The notes: generated by a model from the sequence alone, not told the origin. A stretch of DNA of 64,000 nt from Nonomuraea turcica (GCF_030718205.1 NZ_JAUZQF010000020.1:62001-126000); one strand, 5' to 3'. Shown: positions 33,997 through 43,779, counted from the stretch's first letter. A program made the numbers and translations.

Positions 33997-34002
33997 TAGC
34001 CT
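33997..34002 (+). promoter_or_regulatory. -10 element for the dehydrogenase gene
   Basis: TAGCCT ends seven bases before the ATG at 34010. With the opposite-strand TAGCAT at 33946-33951 this 69-base gap would hold two divergent leaderless promoters. Confidence 0.35.
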
Positions 34003-34009
34003 CGCGACC

Positions 34010-36367
34010 ATGAGCGACTCGGCCCGCATCGTGATCATCGGCGGCGGCGTGGGCGGCGCGTCCGTCGCCTACCACCTCACCCAGCTCGGCGAACGCGACG
34101 TGGTCGTGCTCGAGCGGGACGAGCTGACCAGCGGCTCCACCTTCCACTCCGCCGGGCTCGTCGGCCAGCTGCGTGCCGACCCCACGCTGACCCGGATGAA
34201 CCAATACTCCGTCGAGCTCTACCGCACCCTCGACGCCGGCTGGACCGAATGCGGCGGCATCAAGCTGGCCTCCACGCCGGAGCGGATGGCCGAGATCCGG
34301 CGCCAGATCGGCTGGGCGCGCACGTTCGGCCTGCCGCTGGAGGAGATCTCCGTGGCCGAGGCCGTGGAGCTGTTCCCGCTCATGGACCCCGACGGCGTGG
34401 TCGGGGCCGCGTACCTGCCGACGGACGGGCAGATCGACCCGTCGCAGCTGTGCTACGCCCTGGCCGCGCGGGCCCGCGAGGGCGGCGCGACCATCCGCAC
34501 CGGCACCCGCGTGCTGGGCATCGACGTCGTGAACGGCCGGGTCGCCGGGGTCCGCACCGACCAGGGGGACATCGCCTGCGAGATCGTGGTCAACTGCGGC
34601 GGCATGTTCGCGGCCGAGATCGGCCGCATGGCCGGCGTGCGGGTCCCCATCGTGCCCATGTCGCACCAGTACGTGGTGACCGACGCCTTCCACGACCACA
34701 CCGGCCTGCCCACGCTGCGCGACCCCGACCTGCTCGTCTACTACCGGCAGGAGGTGCAGGGCCTGGTCATGGGCGGGTACGAGCGCACGTGCGCGCCCTG
34801 GACGGCCGGCCTCAACGCCTACGACGCGGTGCCCGCCGACTTCAACGGCCGCCTCCTGCCCGAGGACTGGCCGAGGCTCGAGGAGATCTTCGACAACTCC
34901 CGGGTGCGGGTGCCGGCGATGGCCGACGTCGGCATCCGCAAGCTGATCAACGGCCCTGAGGCGTTCACCCCCGACAACGAGTTCTGCCTCGGCGAGACCG
35001 AGGTGGCCGGGTTCTTCGTGGCCGCCGGGTTCTGCGCGCACGGCATCGCGGGCGCGGGCGGCATCGGCAAGGTGATGGCCGAGTGGATCGTCGAGGGCGA
35101 GCCGAGCATGGACCTGTGGCACATGGACGTGCGCCGGTTCGGCCGCCACTACCGCTCGCCGTCGTACACGCTCAAGCGGGCGGTCGAGAACTACGAGACG
35201 TACTACGACATCCGCTACCCCGGGCACGAGCGGTCGGCGGGGCGGCCCCTGCGGGTCTCGCCCGCCTACGCCTGGCACGCCGCCCACGGGGCCGTCTTCG
35301 GGGAGAAATCGGGCTGGGAGCGGGTCAACTACTACGCGACCAACGACGACGGGGGAGGGGAGCGGCCGGCGGGCTGGGCGGGGCGGCTGTGGTCGCCCGC
35401 GATCGGAGTCGAGCATCGTGCCACCCGGACCACGGCGGGGCTGTTCGACGAGAGCTCGTTCGCCAAGATCGAGGTCACCGGCGCGGGCGCGGCGGAGCTG
35501 CTGGAGTGGGTGTGCGACAACCGGGTCGCCCGGGAGGTGGGCGCGGTCACGTACACGCAGGCGCTCAACCGGCGCGGCGGCATCGAGTGCGACTTCACCG
35601 TCACCCGGCGCGGCGAGCAGGAGTTCCTCATCGTCACCGGCACCGCGTTCGGCTCCCACGACCTGGGGTGGCTGCGCAAGCAGGCCGCGCACACCGGCTC
35701 CACGGCGAGGATCGCCGACGTGACCGGCCAGTACGCCTGTTTCGCCCTGTGGGGTCCGCGGGCCCGCGACATCGTCAAGGAGCTGACGCCGGACCCGATG
35801 GATTTCCCGTTCATGTCGTCGCGGGAGATCACCGTGGGGGACGTGCCGGTGCTGGCGCTGCGGGTGACGTTCGTGGGCGAGCACGGCTGGGAGCTCTACT
35901 GCTCCAGCGAGTACGGCCTGGCGTTGTGGCAGGCCCTGTGGCGGGCGGGGGAGCCGTACGGGCTGGTGGCCGGCGGCTACAAGGCCATCGACAGCCTGCG
36001 GCTGGAGAAGGGCTACCGGGTGTGGGGCGCGGACATCGGGCCGGAGACGACGCCGTACGAGGCGGGCCTGGGGTTCTGCGTCAAGCCCGGCAAGGACTTC
36101 CTCGGCAGGGACGCGTTGGACCCGGCACCTGAGCGCCGGTTGCGGTGCGTGACGCTGAGCGATCCCAGGGCCGTGGCGCTCGGCAACGAGCCGGTCCGGC
36201 TGGACGGCCAGGTGGTCGCCCGGGTCACCTCCGGCGGGTACGGCTACACCGCCCGCGAGTCCATCGCCTACGCCTACCTGCCGGCCGAGACGGGGGCCGA
36301 GGTCGAGATCGAGGTCGAGGGGGCGTGGGTGCCGGGCACGGTGGTCAAGACTCCGCTGGTCCCGTGA
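34010..36367 (+). CDS. FAD-dependent dimethylglycine/sarcosine dehydrogenase-like protein with GcvT domain
   Basis: 785 residues. The N-terminal DAO domain opens with IVIIGGGVGGASVAYHL (FAD dinucleotide fold), followed by SGSTFHSAGL near the covalent-flavin His position, and ends near 400. From about 440 a GcvT-like aminomethyltransferase domain follows (DESSFAKIEVTG, YTQALNRRGGIECDFTV, GEHGWELYC), which usually transfers the released one-carbon unit to tetrahydrofolate. This architecture oxidises N-methyl glycine derivatives. Substrate and partners are inferred from the neighbouring choline-kinase-like gene. Confidence 0.87.
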   Translation: MSDSARIVIIGGGVGGASVAYHLTQLGERDVVVLERDELTSGSTFHSAGLVGQLRADPTLTRMNQYSVELYRTLDAGWTECGGIKLASTPERMAEIRRQIGWARTFGLPLEEISVAEAVELFPLMDPDGVVGAAYLPTDGQIDPSQLCYALAARAREGGATIRTGTRVLGIDVVNGRVAGVRTDQGDIACEIVVNCGGMFAAEIGRMAGVRVPIVPMSHQYVVTDAFHDHTGLPTLRDPDLLVYYRQEVQGLVMGGYERTCAPWTAGLNAYDAVPADFNGRLLPEDWPRLEEIFDNSRVRVPAMADVGIRKLINGPEAFTPDNEFCLGETEVAGFFVAAGFCAHGIAGAGGIGKVMAEWIVEGEPSMDLWHMDVRRFGRHYRSPSYTLKRAVENYETYYDIRYPGHERSAGRPLRVSPAYAWHAAHGAVFGEKSGWERVNYYATNDDGGGERPAGWAGRLWSPAIGVEHRATRTTAGLFDESSFAKIEVTGAGAAELLEWVCDNRVAREVGAVTYTQALNRRGGIECDFTVTRRGEQEFLIVTGTAFGSHDLGWLRKQAAHTGSTARIADVTGQYACFALWGPRARDIVKELTPDPMDFPFMSSREITVGDVPVLALRVTFVGEHGWELYCSSEYGLALWQALWRAGEPYGLVAGGYKAIDSLRLEKGYRVWGADIGPETTPYEAGLGFCVKPGKDFLGRDALDPAPERRLRCVTLSDPRAVALGNEPVRLDGQVVARVTSGGYGYTARESIAYAYLPAETGAEVEIEVEGAWVPGTVVKTPLVP

Positions 36368-37118
36368 CGCCGCTGCGTACCGCGATGCGGACCCGGTCGG
36401 GGCGGAACAGGTCGCGCGCGAACTCCACCGGCGTGCCGTCCGCCGCGTAGGCCGTGCGCTCGATCAGCATGAGCGGCGCGCCCGGCGCGATGCCCAGCTC
36501 GGCGGCGTCCCCCGGGCGGGCGATCACCGGGTCGAGGTGCTCGACCGCGGTGCGCGGCTCCAGGTCGTAGTGGGTGGCCAGGAGAGTGTAGAGCGAGCCG
36601 GTGAGGTCCTGGTCGAGCAGCCCGGGCAGGTCGGGGAAGTAGGAACGCTCGAGCGCCACCGGCGAGCGCCCGGCCGAGCGCACCCTGGCCACCTCGTGCA
36701 CGGGCGAGCCCGCCTCGACCTCCAGCGCCCTGGCCACCGTGCCCCTGGCGGGCACCGTCCTGGCCGTCAGGATCCTCGCCTCGGCCCGCAGGTGAGCCCG
36801 CCGCATCTGCTCGGTGAACCCGGCCAGGCCCGTCAGGTCGCACTCGATGCGCGGCTCGGCCACGAACGCGCCGCCCGCCCTGCCGGGCACCCTGACCAGC
36901 ACGCCGTCGTGCTCCAGCGTCGCCAGGGCCTGTCTGAGCGTCATCCTGCTCACGCCGAGCCGCCCGGCCAGCTCCCGCTCGCCGGGCAGCCGGTCGCCCG
37001 GCGCCAGCTCGCCCCTGTCGATGGACTCGAGCAGCCATCGCTCGATCTGCACGTGCGCGGGGACGCCGGTGCCACGCTCCAGTTCAGGCGGGGTACCGAC
37101 CACACCGCATCTTGACAT
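36345..37118 (-). CDS. GntR/HutC-family regulator with UTRA domain
   Basis: 257 residues if ATG 37118 is used. The start is uncertain: TTG 37139 and GTG near 37103 are alternatives. The winged HTH contains LAPGDRLPGERELAGRLGVSRMTLRQAL. The UTRA ligand domain (about 90-250) has VHEVARVRSAGRSPVALERSYF. HutC regulators sense sugar phosphates or amino acids; DasR/NagR is the best-known relative. It ends 23 bases inside the dehydrogenase gene (tail overlap). It follows the sugar permease genes at 43 bases on the same strand, so it may control the amino-sugar island. Confidence 0.85.
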   Translation of the reverse strand: MSRCGVVGTPPELERGTGVPAHVQIERWLLESIDRGELAPGDRLPGERELAGRLGVSRMTLRQALATLEHDGVLVRVPGRAGGAFVAEPRIECDLTGLAGFTEQMRRAHLRAEARILTARTVPARGTVARALEVEAGSPVHEVARVRSAGRSPVALERSYFPDLPGLLDQDLTGSLYTLLATHYDLEPRTAVEHLDPVIARPGDAAELGIAPGAPLMLIERTAYAADGTPVEFARDLFRPDRVRIAVRSGVTGPAES

Positions 37119-37161
37119 GGGGGCCGGTACCAACGCCAAACCCCCAGCCCTGTGCAGGTGG

Positions 37162-37977
37162 TCAGCCCTTGATGGCGCCCTGGGTGATCCCGCTCACGAA
37201 GCTGCGCTGGAAGAGGAGGTACACCACGACGATCGGCGCGATGACGATCAAGCAGGCGGCCGCCAGCAGCGGAATGTCCGTTGTGTGCTCGCCGACGAAG
37301 AGCCCCAGCCCGCTCGGCGCGGTGCGCCGGTCCGGGTCCTGCATCATCACCAGCACCAGCATGAACTGGTTCCACGACCACATGAAGTACAGCACCGACA
37401 ACGTGGTGATCGCCGGCCACGAGATGGGCACCAGCACCCGCGCCAGCACGATGAGGTCCCTGGCGCCGTCGATCCGCGCCGCCTCCACGAGCTCCTCGGG
37501 CACGTTCGAGAAGTGCGTCTGCATCCAGTAGACCCCGAACGGCATGAACAGGGCCGCCTCGGCCAGGATGATGCCGACGTAGGAGTTGGTGAGGCCGACC
37601 TCGCGCAGGTTGAAGTAGAGCGCCACCACGATCAGCTCGATCGGCAGCGTGAGCCCCATCACGAACCCGAACGACAACGTCCGGTGGCCCCACACCCTGA
37701 GGATCGCCAGGCCGTAGCCGGCGAGCGTGGCCAGCACCACCGACAGCGGCACCACGAAGACCGCGATCAGCAGGCTCGAGCGCATGAGCGCGGTCATGTT
37801 GCCCCGCTCCCAGGCGAGCGTGAAGTTCTCCCACGACCACTGCTCCGGGATGCTCAGCCCGTTGAGCTGCGAGCCGGGCGGGTGCAGGGCGGCCAGGATG
37901 ATGCCGGCGAACGGCACCAGAATCATGACCGCGAGCAGGACGAGCACTCCGTACCTGAGACTGACACCGCCGCGCAT
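37162..37977 (-). CDS. carbohydrate ABC transporter permease (MalG-like)
   Basis: 271 residues and six hydrophobic segments. The EAA loop EAARIDGARDLIVLARVLVPI docks to the ATPase. ATG 37977 is preferred over TTG 37983. It begins two bases before the end of the upstream permease gene region. No ATPase gene is present in the island; a shared MsiK-type ATPase elsewhere is expected, as is usual in actinomycetes. Confidence 0.9.
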   Translation of the reverse strand: MRGGVSLRYGVLVLLAVMILVPFAGIILAALHPPGSQLNGLSIPEQWSWENFTLAWERGNMTALMRSSLLIAVFVVPLSVVLATLAGYGLAILRVWGHRTLSFGFVMGLTLPIELIVVALYFNLREVGLTNSYVGIILAEAALFMPFGVYWMQTHFSNVPEELVEAARIDGARDLIVLARVLVPISWPAITTLSVLYFMWSWNQFMLVLVMMQDPDRRTAPSGLGLFVGEHTTDIPLLAAACLIVIAPIVVVYLLFQRSFVSGITQGAIKG

Positions 37978-37979
37978 GC

Positions 37980-38933
37980 TCAACTCTCATCCCTGGTGAA
38001 GTATCGGACGGCGCTGACGACGGCGACCACGATCACGGTCAGCACGACGGCCAGCGCGCTGGCGCCGCCGATGTCGCCTTCGTTGAAGGCCAGCCGGTAG
38101 ACCAGCAGGCCGGGCACGTTGGTCTGACCCGCCGGGCCGCCGTTCGTCGTGACGAAGACCAGGTCGAAGCTGGCCAGAGCGGCGATCGTGGTGATGACGC
38201 CGGCGACGGTGATCTCCCGGCGTACCCCGGGCAGCGTGACGTGGCGGAACTGCCGGAACGACCCCGCGCCGTCGAGTTTGGCCGCCTCGTACAGGGAGGG
38301 GTCGATCTTCTGTGCGCCGGTCAGGAAGAGCATCATGCACAGCCCGCTCATCACCCAGGTGCCGATGAGCCCGAGCGCGACGAGCGCCAGTTGGTAGTCG
38401 CCCAGCCAGGCGCGGGTGATCGCGCCCAGTCCCACCAGGTCGAGGAACTGGTTGACGACGCCGGCGTCGCTGTAGAGCCACCGCCAGGTGATGCCGACGG
38501 CGACGAGCGGAAGCACCTGGGGGAGGAAGAAGACGACGCGGAAGAACGTCATCCCCCGGCGCACCTTCCCCATCAGCAGCGCCGTCATGAGCAGCCCGAC
38601 GCCGATGGGGATGAACGAGAAGAAGATGATCAGCACGAGGCTGTGCAGGATGGCCTCGTACAGCGCCGAGTCCTGAAAAATCTCCACGTAATTGCCGAAG
38701 CCCGCCCAGGTGGCCGGCAGGATGCCGTCCCACGTCAGGAGGGACAGGCGCAGCGTGTTCAGCGCCGGCCAGATGGCGAATCCCAGGTAGACCGCGAGCG
38801 CGGGCAGCACGTAGAGCCAGCCGCGCGCTCCGCGCCGGCGCGGCGGGCGGGCGGGCGTGTGGGCCGCCCGCCCCCCGCCGCGTGCCTCGACGGCGCGCGG
38901 CGGAGAGACGGACGAGGTCAGCTCACGAGCCAT
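37980..38933 (-). CDS. carbohydrate ABC transporter permease (MalF-like)
   Basis: 317 residues from ATG 38933. A ~40-residue charged cytoplasmic N terminus precedes six hydrophobic segments; the EAA loop is YEAAKLDGAGSFRQFRHVTLP. The start overlaps the end of the substrate-binding protein gene by 11 bases, showing translational coupling. Forms the channel with the downstream MalG-like protein. Confidence 0.9.
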   Translation of the reverse strand: MARELTSSVSPPRAVEARGGGRAAHTPARPPRRRGARGWLYVLPALAVYLGFAIWPALNTLRLSLLTWDGILPATWAGFGNYVEIFQDSALYEAILHSLVLIIFFSFIPIGVGLLMTALLMGKVRRGMTFFRVVFFLPQVLPLVAVGITWRWLYSDAGVVNQFLDLVGLGAITRAWLGDYQLALVALGLIGTWVMSGLCMMLFLTGAQKIDPSLYEAAKLDGAGSFRQFRHVTLPGVRREITVAGVITTIAALASFDLVFVTTNGGPAGQTNVPGLLVYRLAFNEGDIGGASALAVVLTVIVVAVVSAVRYFTRDES

Positions 38934-40242
38934 GGTGGGCGTCCCACGACTCCTGCAGGGAGCGGAGGAAGGCATCGGGGGCCATCTTGTCGTTGATGAG
39001 GCCCTGGATACCGGGGGTCAGCTTGTCGATCATGCCGGGGGAGGCGAAGTCGGGGAACGGGACGATGCCGTTGTTCTGCGCCACCTGCGAGAAGATGGTC
39101 GCGATCTCGCCCCGCAGCCCCTCGGCCCCAAGATCGGCCTTGGTGTCGACCGGCATGAACCCGCCGTCGAACTCGATCTTGGCCGCTTCCGGCGAGCCCA
39201 GATAGTCGAGGAACGCCGCGGCGACGTTCGGGTTCTTGCTCTTCGCCGAGATGGCGTAGGCGACGCTCGCCCCGGAGGCGACGTTCGCCGGCTTGTCGGC
39301 CGATTCCGTGGGCATGAGGAAGAACCCGACGTCGTTCCCCATCTCGGTCTCCAGGGTGGAGGCGGCCCAGTTACCGGTGATCAGGAACGCGCTGCCGCCC
39401 TTGGCGAAGCTCGCCAGTGCGTCGGCGTCCGCGGTGGCGCTCGCCGAGCTGGAGATGTATCCCTTCTTCGCCCAGTCGGTCAGCATCTGGGTGGCCTTCA
39501 GTGCGGCGGGGTTCTCGATGGTCGAGCCCTGCTTGCCGTACACCCAGGACCGGTAGTCGGCGACGTCGCCGGTGACGTTGAGCAGCGCGTTCCACAGGTG
39601 GAAACCGCCGACCTGGAGCGCGCCGTTGCTCAGCGGCGTGTGGCCGGCGTCCTTGGCCTGCTTCATCGCGGCCTCGAACTCGGCCAGCGTCTTCGGCGCC
39701 TCCTTCACGATCTTCTTGTTGTAGAAGACGCCGAGCACGGAGAGCCCGCCGGGCACGGCGTACAGGCTGCCGGTGCCGAACTGCTTGGCCGACTTGTCCG
39801 AGCTCAGGACCTCGAGGCTGGCCGGCGGGAACTTCGTGTTCCAGCCGTACGCCTTGGACCACGGGCCCAGGTCCAGGATGAGGCCGGCCGGGACCAGGGA
39901 GTTCATCGCGCCTGGGTTGTACTGGGCGATGTCCGGCGCCGCGTCGGACGACATCGCGAGCTTGATGGACTTGATGTAGTCGTTGAACGGCGTCATCTGC
40001 GGCTTGATGGTGACGTTCGGGTGCTTCTTGGTGAAGCCGTCGATGAGCGCCTTGGTCGGCGGGTCGTTGGTATAGGCGAGAGTGAGCGTCACCGGGTCGC
40101 TGGGGATGGTCGTCGAGACGTCGACCTTCGGCGCGGGGTTGCCGGCCGTGCTGCTGGTGCCCGCGCAGGCCGTCAGGGCGAGTGTCGCCGTGACGCCCAG
40201 CGCCACGAGGGCGTGCCGCCGGGCTGGTGTCGTGATACGCAT
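38923..40242 (-). CDS. sugar ABC transporter substrate-binding lipoprotein
   Basis: 439 residues. The signal peptide ends with the lipobox LTAC (Cys about 26), so it is a lipoprotein. The extracytoplasmic family 1 solute-binding fold shows FTKKHPNVTIK and QYNPGAMNSLVPAG. It probably captures an oligosaccharide for the adjacent permeases. AGGAGAAAGG precedes the ATG. The ROK regulator gene lies 39 bases upstream on the same strand, so they share a transcript or a short promoter. Confidence 0.9.
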   Translation of the reverse strand: MRITTPARRHALVALGVTATLALTACAGTSSTAGNPAPKVDVSTTIPSDPVTLTLAYTNDPPTKALIDGFTKKHPNVTIKPQMTPFNDYIKSIKLAMSSDAAPDIAQYNPGAMNSLVPAGLILDLGPWSKAYGWNTKFPPASLEVLSSDKSAKQFGTGSLYAVPGGLSVLGVFYNKKIVKEAPKTLAEFEAAMKQAKDAGHTPLSNGALQVGGFHLWNALLNVTGDVADYRSWVYGKQGSTIENPAALKATQMLTDWAKKGYISSSASATADADALASFAKGGSAFLITGNWAASTLETEMGNDVGFFLMPTESADKPANVASGASVAYAISAKSKNPNVAAAFLDYLGSPEAAKIEFDGGFMPVDTKADLGAEGLRGEIATIFSQVAQNNGIVPFPDFASPGMIDKLTPGIQGLINDKMAPDAFLRSLQESWDAHHGS

Positions 40243-40281
40243 GACCTTTCTCCTCTGTCGGGGGGTGGTGGGGTCAGGTCC

Positions 40282-41541
40282 TCAACGGCCTTCGTGACGA
40301 CCGGTTCTCACCAGGCCGAACCTGGTGCGCTCGATCTCCTCCAGCGAGTGCCGCAGCGCCCCGTGAACGACGGCGTCTTCGTGGAGCGTCGAGACCTCCA
40401 GTGCGGGCTGGTCCAGCGGCTCGCCGGACAGATGCCGCCGGAGCGCCTCCAGCAGCCTCTCGCCGCATCTGGCCAAGGGCCCGCCGATGACCACGAGCCG
40501 GGGGTTGAGAATGGCTCGGAGCACGGCGATGCCTTTGGCGAAACGGCGTGCCACCACGTCGATCGCCTCCAGAGCCGCAGGCCGGCCGTCGACGACGGCG
40601 TCCAGCACGGCCTCGAACGCGCGCTCTCCCGCGGCCTCGATCCGGGCGCGGAATTCACCGTCGCCGGCGCGTTCGGCCGCCGCGGTGGCCTGGCGCACGA
40701 TCTCCTCGCCGCCCACCCGGTGCTCGAACGGGCCGAGGCCGTGGGGGTGGTGAGACTCGGCGGGGCCGCCGCCCGCCGCGTCGGTGAACAGGTCGAGGAA
40801 GCCGACGTCACCCGCATCGTTGGAGGCGCCACGGTAGAGCTCGCCGTTGAGCACGATCCCGGCGCCGACGCGTTCGCCCCAGTGAACCATCACCAGCGAG
40901 TCCTCACGCCGCTGCGCGCCTCGCCACCGCTCGCCCTGCGTCGCCAGCTTGACGTCGTTGTCCAGGTAGATCGGGCAGCCGAGCGTCTCCTGGAGCCGGC
41001 GCAGGAGGACGTCGCCGGTCAGCCCCGGCAGGCTCGGGATGAGCTTGATGATCCCGGACGCGGGGTCGACGATGCCCGGGGTGCCCGCCGAGGCGAACCA
41101 GAGATCGCCGGTCGTGAGGCCGGTCGCCCGCAGCGTCAGTGCCACCGTGGACAGCAGCGTCTCCACCGCGTGGACCCCGCCGGTGCCGGGGCCGAGCTGC
41201 ACCGCGTCGGTCGCGATGACCGCCCCGGACAGATCCGCCACCGCCACGCGCACGTCCTGCGGGCTGATCGACAGCCCCAGCACGTGACCGGCCTCCGCGC
41301 GGAACCGCACCAGCTGCGCGGGCCGCCCCGCCCGGGTGGTGTCGCGGTCGATGGGGCCGAACTCGACGAGGCCCTCGTCTGCCAGGGCGTTGAGCGAACG
41401 GGTGACCGCCTGCCTGGACAACCCCACCGACTTGGCCAGCGCCGACACGCTCATGCTGGTCTCGGCCCGCAGCCTGCTCAGGATCGCGGCCGCGTTGACC
41501 TCCCGCATGAACTGCGTGCCCGCGGCGACCAGCTGCTCCAT
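40282..41541 (-). CDS. ROK-family transcriptional regulator
   Basis: 419 residues from ATG 41541, which follows GGAGAGG. An N-terminal winged HTH (MSVSALAKSVGLSRQAVTRSL) is followed by a ROK sugar-binding domain with GERVGAGIVLNGELYRGA and VVIGGPLARCGERLLEAL. The CxCGxxGC zinc motif of canonical ROK proteins is not evident. Such NagC/XylR-like repressors respond to sugars. It is the first gene of the minus-strand transporter operon and divergent from the GH89 gene, with an AT-rich operator between them. Confidence 0.88.
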   Translation of the reverse strand: MEQLVAAGTQFMREVNAAAILSRLRAETSMSVSALAKSVGLSRQAVTRSLNALADEGLVEFGPIDRDTTRAGRPAQLVRFRAEAGHVLGLSISPQDVRVAVADLSGAVIATDAVQLGPGTGGVHAVETLLSTVALTLRATGLTTGDLWFASAGTPGIVDPASGIIKLIPSLPGLTGDVLLRRLQETLGCPIYLDNDVKLATQGERWRGAQRREDSLVMVHWGERVGAGIVLNGELYRGASNDAGDVGFLDLFTDAAGGGPAESHHPHGLGPFEHRVGGEEIVRQATAAAERAGDGEFRARIEAAGERAFEAVLDAVVDGRPAALEAIDVVARRFAKGIAVLRAILNPRLVVIGGPLARCGERLLEALRRHLSGEPLDQPALEVSTLHEDAVVHGALRHSLEEIERTRFGLVRTGRHEGR

Positions 41542-41586
41542 GTGCCTCTCCGAGCCCCTTCGACCGATGTCCCGGTACGCTAGCAT

Positions 41587-41613
41587 ATTAATTATGGATC
41601 GTACGGAACTAAT
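41587..41613. promoter_or_regulatory. AT-rich inverted repeat, probable ROK operator
   Basis: ATTAATT and AACTAAT match in six of seven positions as inverted arms around 13 bases. The region is strikingly AT-rich for this genome and lies between the divergent ROK-regulator and GH89 genes. NagC/Mlc-type ROK repressors bind AT-rich inverted repeats of this shape. Confidence 0.6.
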
Positions 41614-41635
41614 TCGTCGAGGGGTGTGACCTGCG

Positions 41636-43768
41636 ATGTTGTCCGGTGACGGCGAGCATGCGCCGCTGTGGGCGGACACCGTCCGCGGCCTCGCCCATCG
41701 TGTTCTGGGGCCGGTGGCGGAGTCGGCCCGGTTCACGAGCGCCGCTGCCCACGACGGTGCGGGGCGCGCGTACGCGTACGAGGCGAAGGGCGGCGTGCTC
41801 ACCGTCGCCGCGACGGACGGAGTGAGCGCCTCCGTCGCGTTGCATCACTATCTCCGGGAGCATTGCGGCATGTCCGTGGGCTGGGACACGGTGCTGCCCC
41901 TGCGGCTGACGTCGTTCCCCGACGCCCCGCTCCGCCAGGGCTCGGCCCGGGTGCGGGAGGGCTATTACTTCAACTTCTGCACCTTCAGCTACACGATGCC
42001 TTACTGGGACTGGGCCGACTGGGAACGCGAGATCGACTGGATGGCCCTGCACGGCATCACCATGCCGCTGGCCATCACCGGCCACGAGGCCGCGCTGCAC
42101 GCCGCCTACTCCCTTCTCGGCCTCGACGACGACCGGATCCGAAGCTTCCTGGGCGGGCCGGGCTACCTGCCGTTCCAGTTCATGGGCTGCCTGGACGACT
42201 TCGCGGGCCCGCTCCCCTCGTCCTGGATCGAGACTCGTCGCGAGCTCGGGGCACGCATCCTCGACCGTGAGCGGGCCTTCGGCATGACGCCTGTGCTCCC
42301 GGCCTTCACCGGACACGTTCCACGCGAGATCGCAGCGACGGCGCAGGCCGGTCGCCGCCAGTGGCAGGGATTCGAGACCTGGGCCCTCGACCCTGCCGAC
42401 CCGCTGTACGAGCGCATCGGCGCCGAGCTCGCCCGCGCCCAGATCAAGCTCTTCGGCACCGACCACCTCTACGCCGCCGACCCGTTCATCGAGATGATCC
42501 CCATCGACGCCGACCCGTCCTTCCCCGGCGCCGTGGCGGCCGCGACGCTGGCCGGTCTGCGGGCCGCCGACCCGGACGCAGTGTGGCTCATGCAGGCCTG
42601 GCCGTTCTCCTACCAGCGGGACTTCTGGACCGAGGACCGCGTCACCACATTCCTCGACGCGATCCCGCACGACCGGATGCTCGTGGCCGACCTGTGGGCG
42701 GAGCACGATCCGCTGTGGGGCACCTTCGAGGGATTCTCCGGAAAGCCGTGGCTCTGGTGCGCGCTGCTCAACTTCGGCGGCCGCACCGATCCGGCCGCCG
42801 ACCTGCGTGGTGTCCCGGCCGGGATCGACGCGGCCCTGGCGTCGCCGAGCCCGCCCGCCGGGCTCGGCCTGTCCATGGAAGCCACCCGCAACAACCCCGT
42901 CTTCTTCGAGCTGGTCGCCGACCAGATCTGGAACCGGGTTCCCGACCTCGACGCCTGGCTCGACGCCTTCGTCAGCGAGCGCTACAAGGGGCAGGGGACG
43001 CCCGAGCTGCGGGCAGCCTGGCGCGGTCTCCTGGACACCGTCTACGGCGCACAGGGCGTGCGGATCGCTCCCGACCAGTTCCAGGGCGTGCTCACCACCA
43101 ATCCCTCCTACGAGCGGACACCCGAGGTGTCCCGTGCCCTCTGGTACCGGCCGGCCGTGCTGGCACAGGCCTGGGACAAGATGATCGAGGTGGCCGAGCA
43201 CGACGGCGGCCTGCTGGACGGGCCGCTCGGGCACGACCTCATGGAGACCGGCATCGCCTACATGGCCAGAGTGGCCGACCGCCTCTGCCTCGACGTCGTG
43301 GAGTCGGCGGGCGACCCCGAGCGGGTCGCCCGGTTCCTCAAGGTCTTCGAGGACCTCGACCGGATGCTGGCCTGCCGCCCCGAATACACCTTCCAGCACT
43401 GGGAGGACAAGGCCGTGTCCTGGGCCGCCGGGCCGGCCGACCGCGAGGTCCTGCGGGACAACGCCCGCCGCATCATCACGGTGTGGGGCACCGCGGACAG
43501 CCCGCTCCTCGACGACTACGCGGGCCGGCACTGGGCGGGACTCGTCGGCGGCTACTACCGCGACCGCTGGGAGCTGTGGGCGCGGGGCCTGGCCCCCGCG
43601 CTCGCCGGCGATCCCGGCGCCGAGACGAAGCTGCGCGAACGGCTCCGCGAGCGGGCCGAGACCTTCCTGCGGGACGGCGCGGCCCCGGTGCGGCCCGGAG
43701 ACCTGGCCACGCAGTCGCGCCGCCTGCACAGCACGTACGCGGGCACACTCGACGCAGCACACGAATGA
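41636..43768 (+). CDS. alpha-N-acetylglucosaminidase (GH89, NAGLU-like)
   Basis: 710 residues. The family signature FNFCTFSYTMPYWDWADWE is followed by WMALHGITMPLAITG. Candidate catalytic acids are Glu286 (in FIEMIP) and Glu415 (in LSMEATRNN), matching the two glutamates of human NAGLU and clostridial GH89 by context. GH89 enzymes remove terminal alpha-linked GlcNAc. There is no signal peptide, so it appears to act inside the cell on an imported glycan. It heads the operon with murQ-like and kinase genes. Confidence 0.88.
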   Translation: MLSGDGEHAPLWADTVRGLAHRVLGPVAESARFTSAAAHDGAGRAYAYEAKGGVLTVAATDGVSASVALHHYLREHCGMSVGWDTVLPLRLTSFPDAPLRQGSARVREGYYFNFCTFSYTMPYWDWADWEREIDWMALHGITMPLAITGHEAALHAAYSLLGLDDDRIRSFLGGPGYLPFQFMGCLDDFAGPLPSSWIETRRELGARILDRERAFGMTPVLPAFTGHVPREIAATAQAGRRQWQGFETWALDPADPLYERIGAELARAQIKLFGTDHLYAADPFIEMIPIDADPSFPGAVAAATLAGLRAADPDAVWLMQAWPFSYQRDFWTEDRVTTFLDAIPHDRMLVADLWAEHDPLWGTFEGFSGKPWLWCALLNFGGRTDPAADLRGVPAGIDAALASPSPPAGLGLSMEATRNNPVFFELVADQIWNRVPDLDAWLDAFVSERYKGQGTPELRAAWRGLLDTVYGAQGVRIAPDQFQGVLTTNPSYERTPEVSRALWYRPAVLAQAWDKMIEVAEHDGGLLDGPLGHDLMETGIAYMARVADRLCLDVVESAGDPERVARFLKVFEDLDRMLACRPEYTFQHWEDKAVSWAAGPADREVLRDNARRIITVWGTADSPLLDDYAGRHWAGLVGGYYRDRWELWARGLAPALAGDPGAETKLRERLRERAETFLRDGAAPVRPGDLATQSRRLHSTYAGTLDAAHE

Positions 43769-43779
43769 CGAGGAGCATG

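Noticed and set aside
33941..35884. N-terminal extension of the choline-kinase-like frame to 949 residues
   Set aside because: The added part is antisense to the dehydrogenase gene and is not protein-like; ATG 33940 fits the family.
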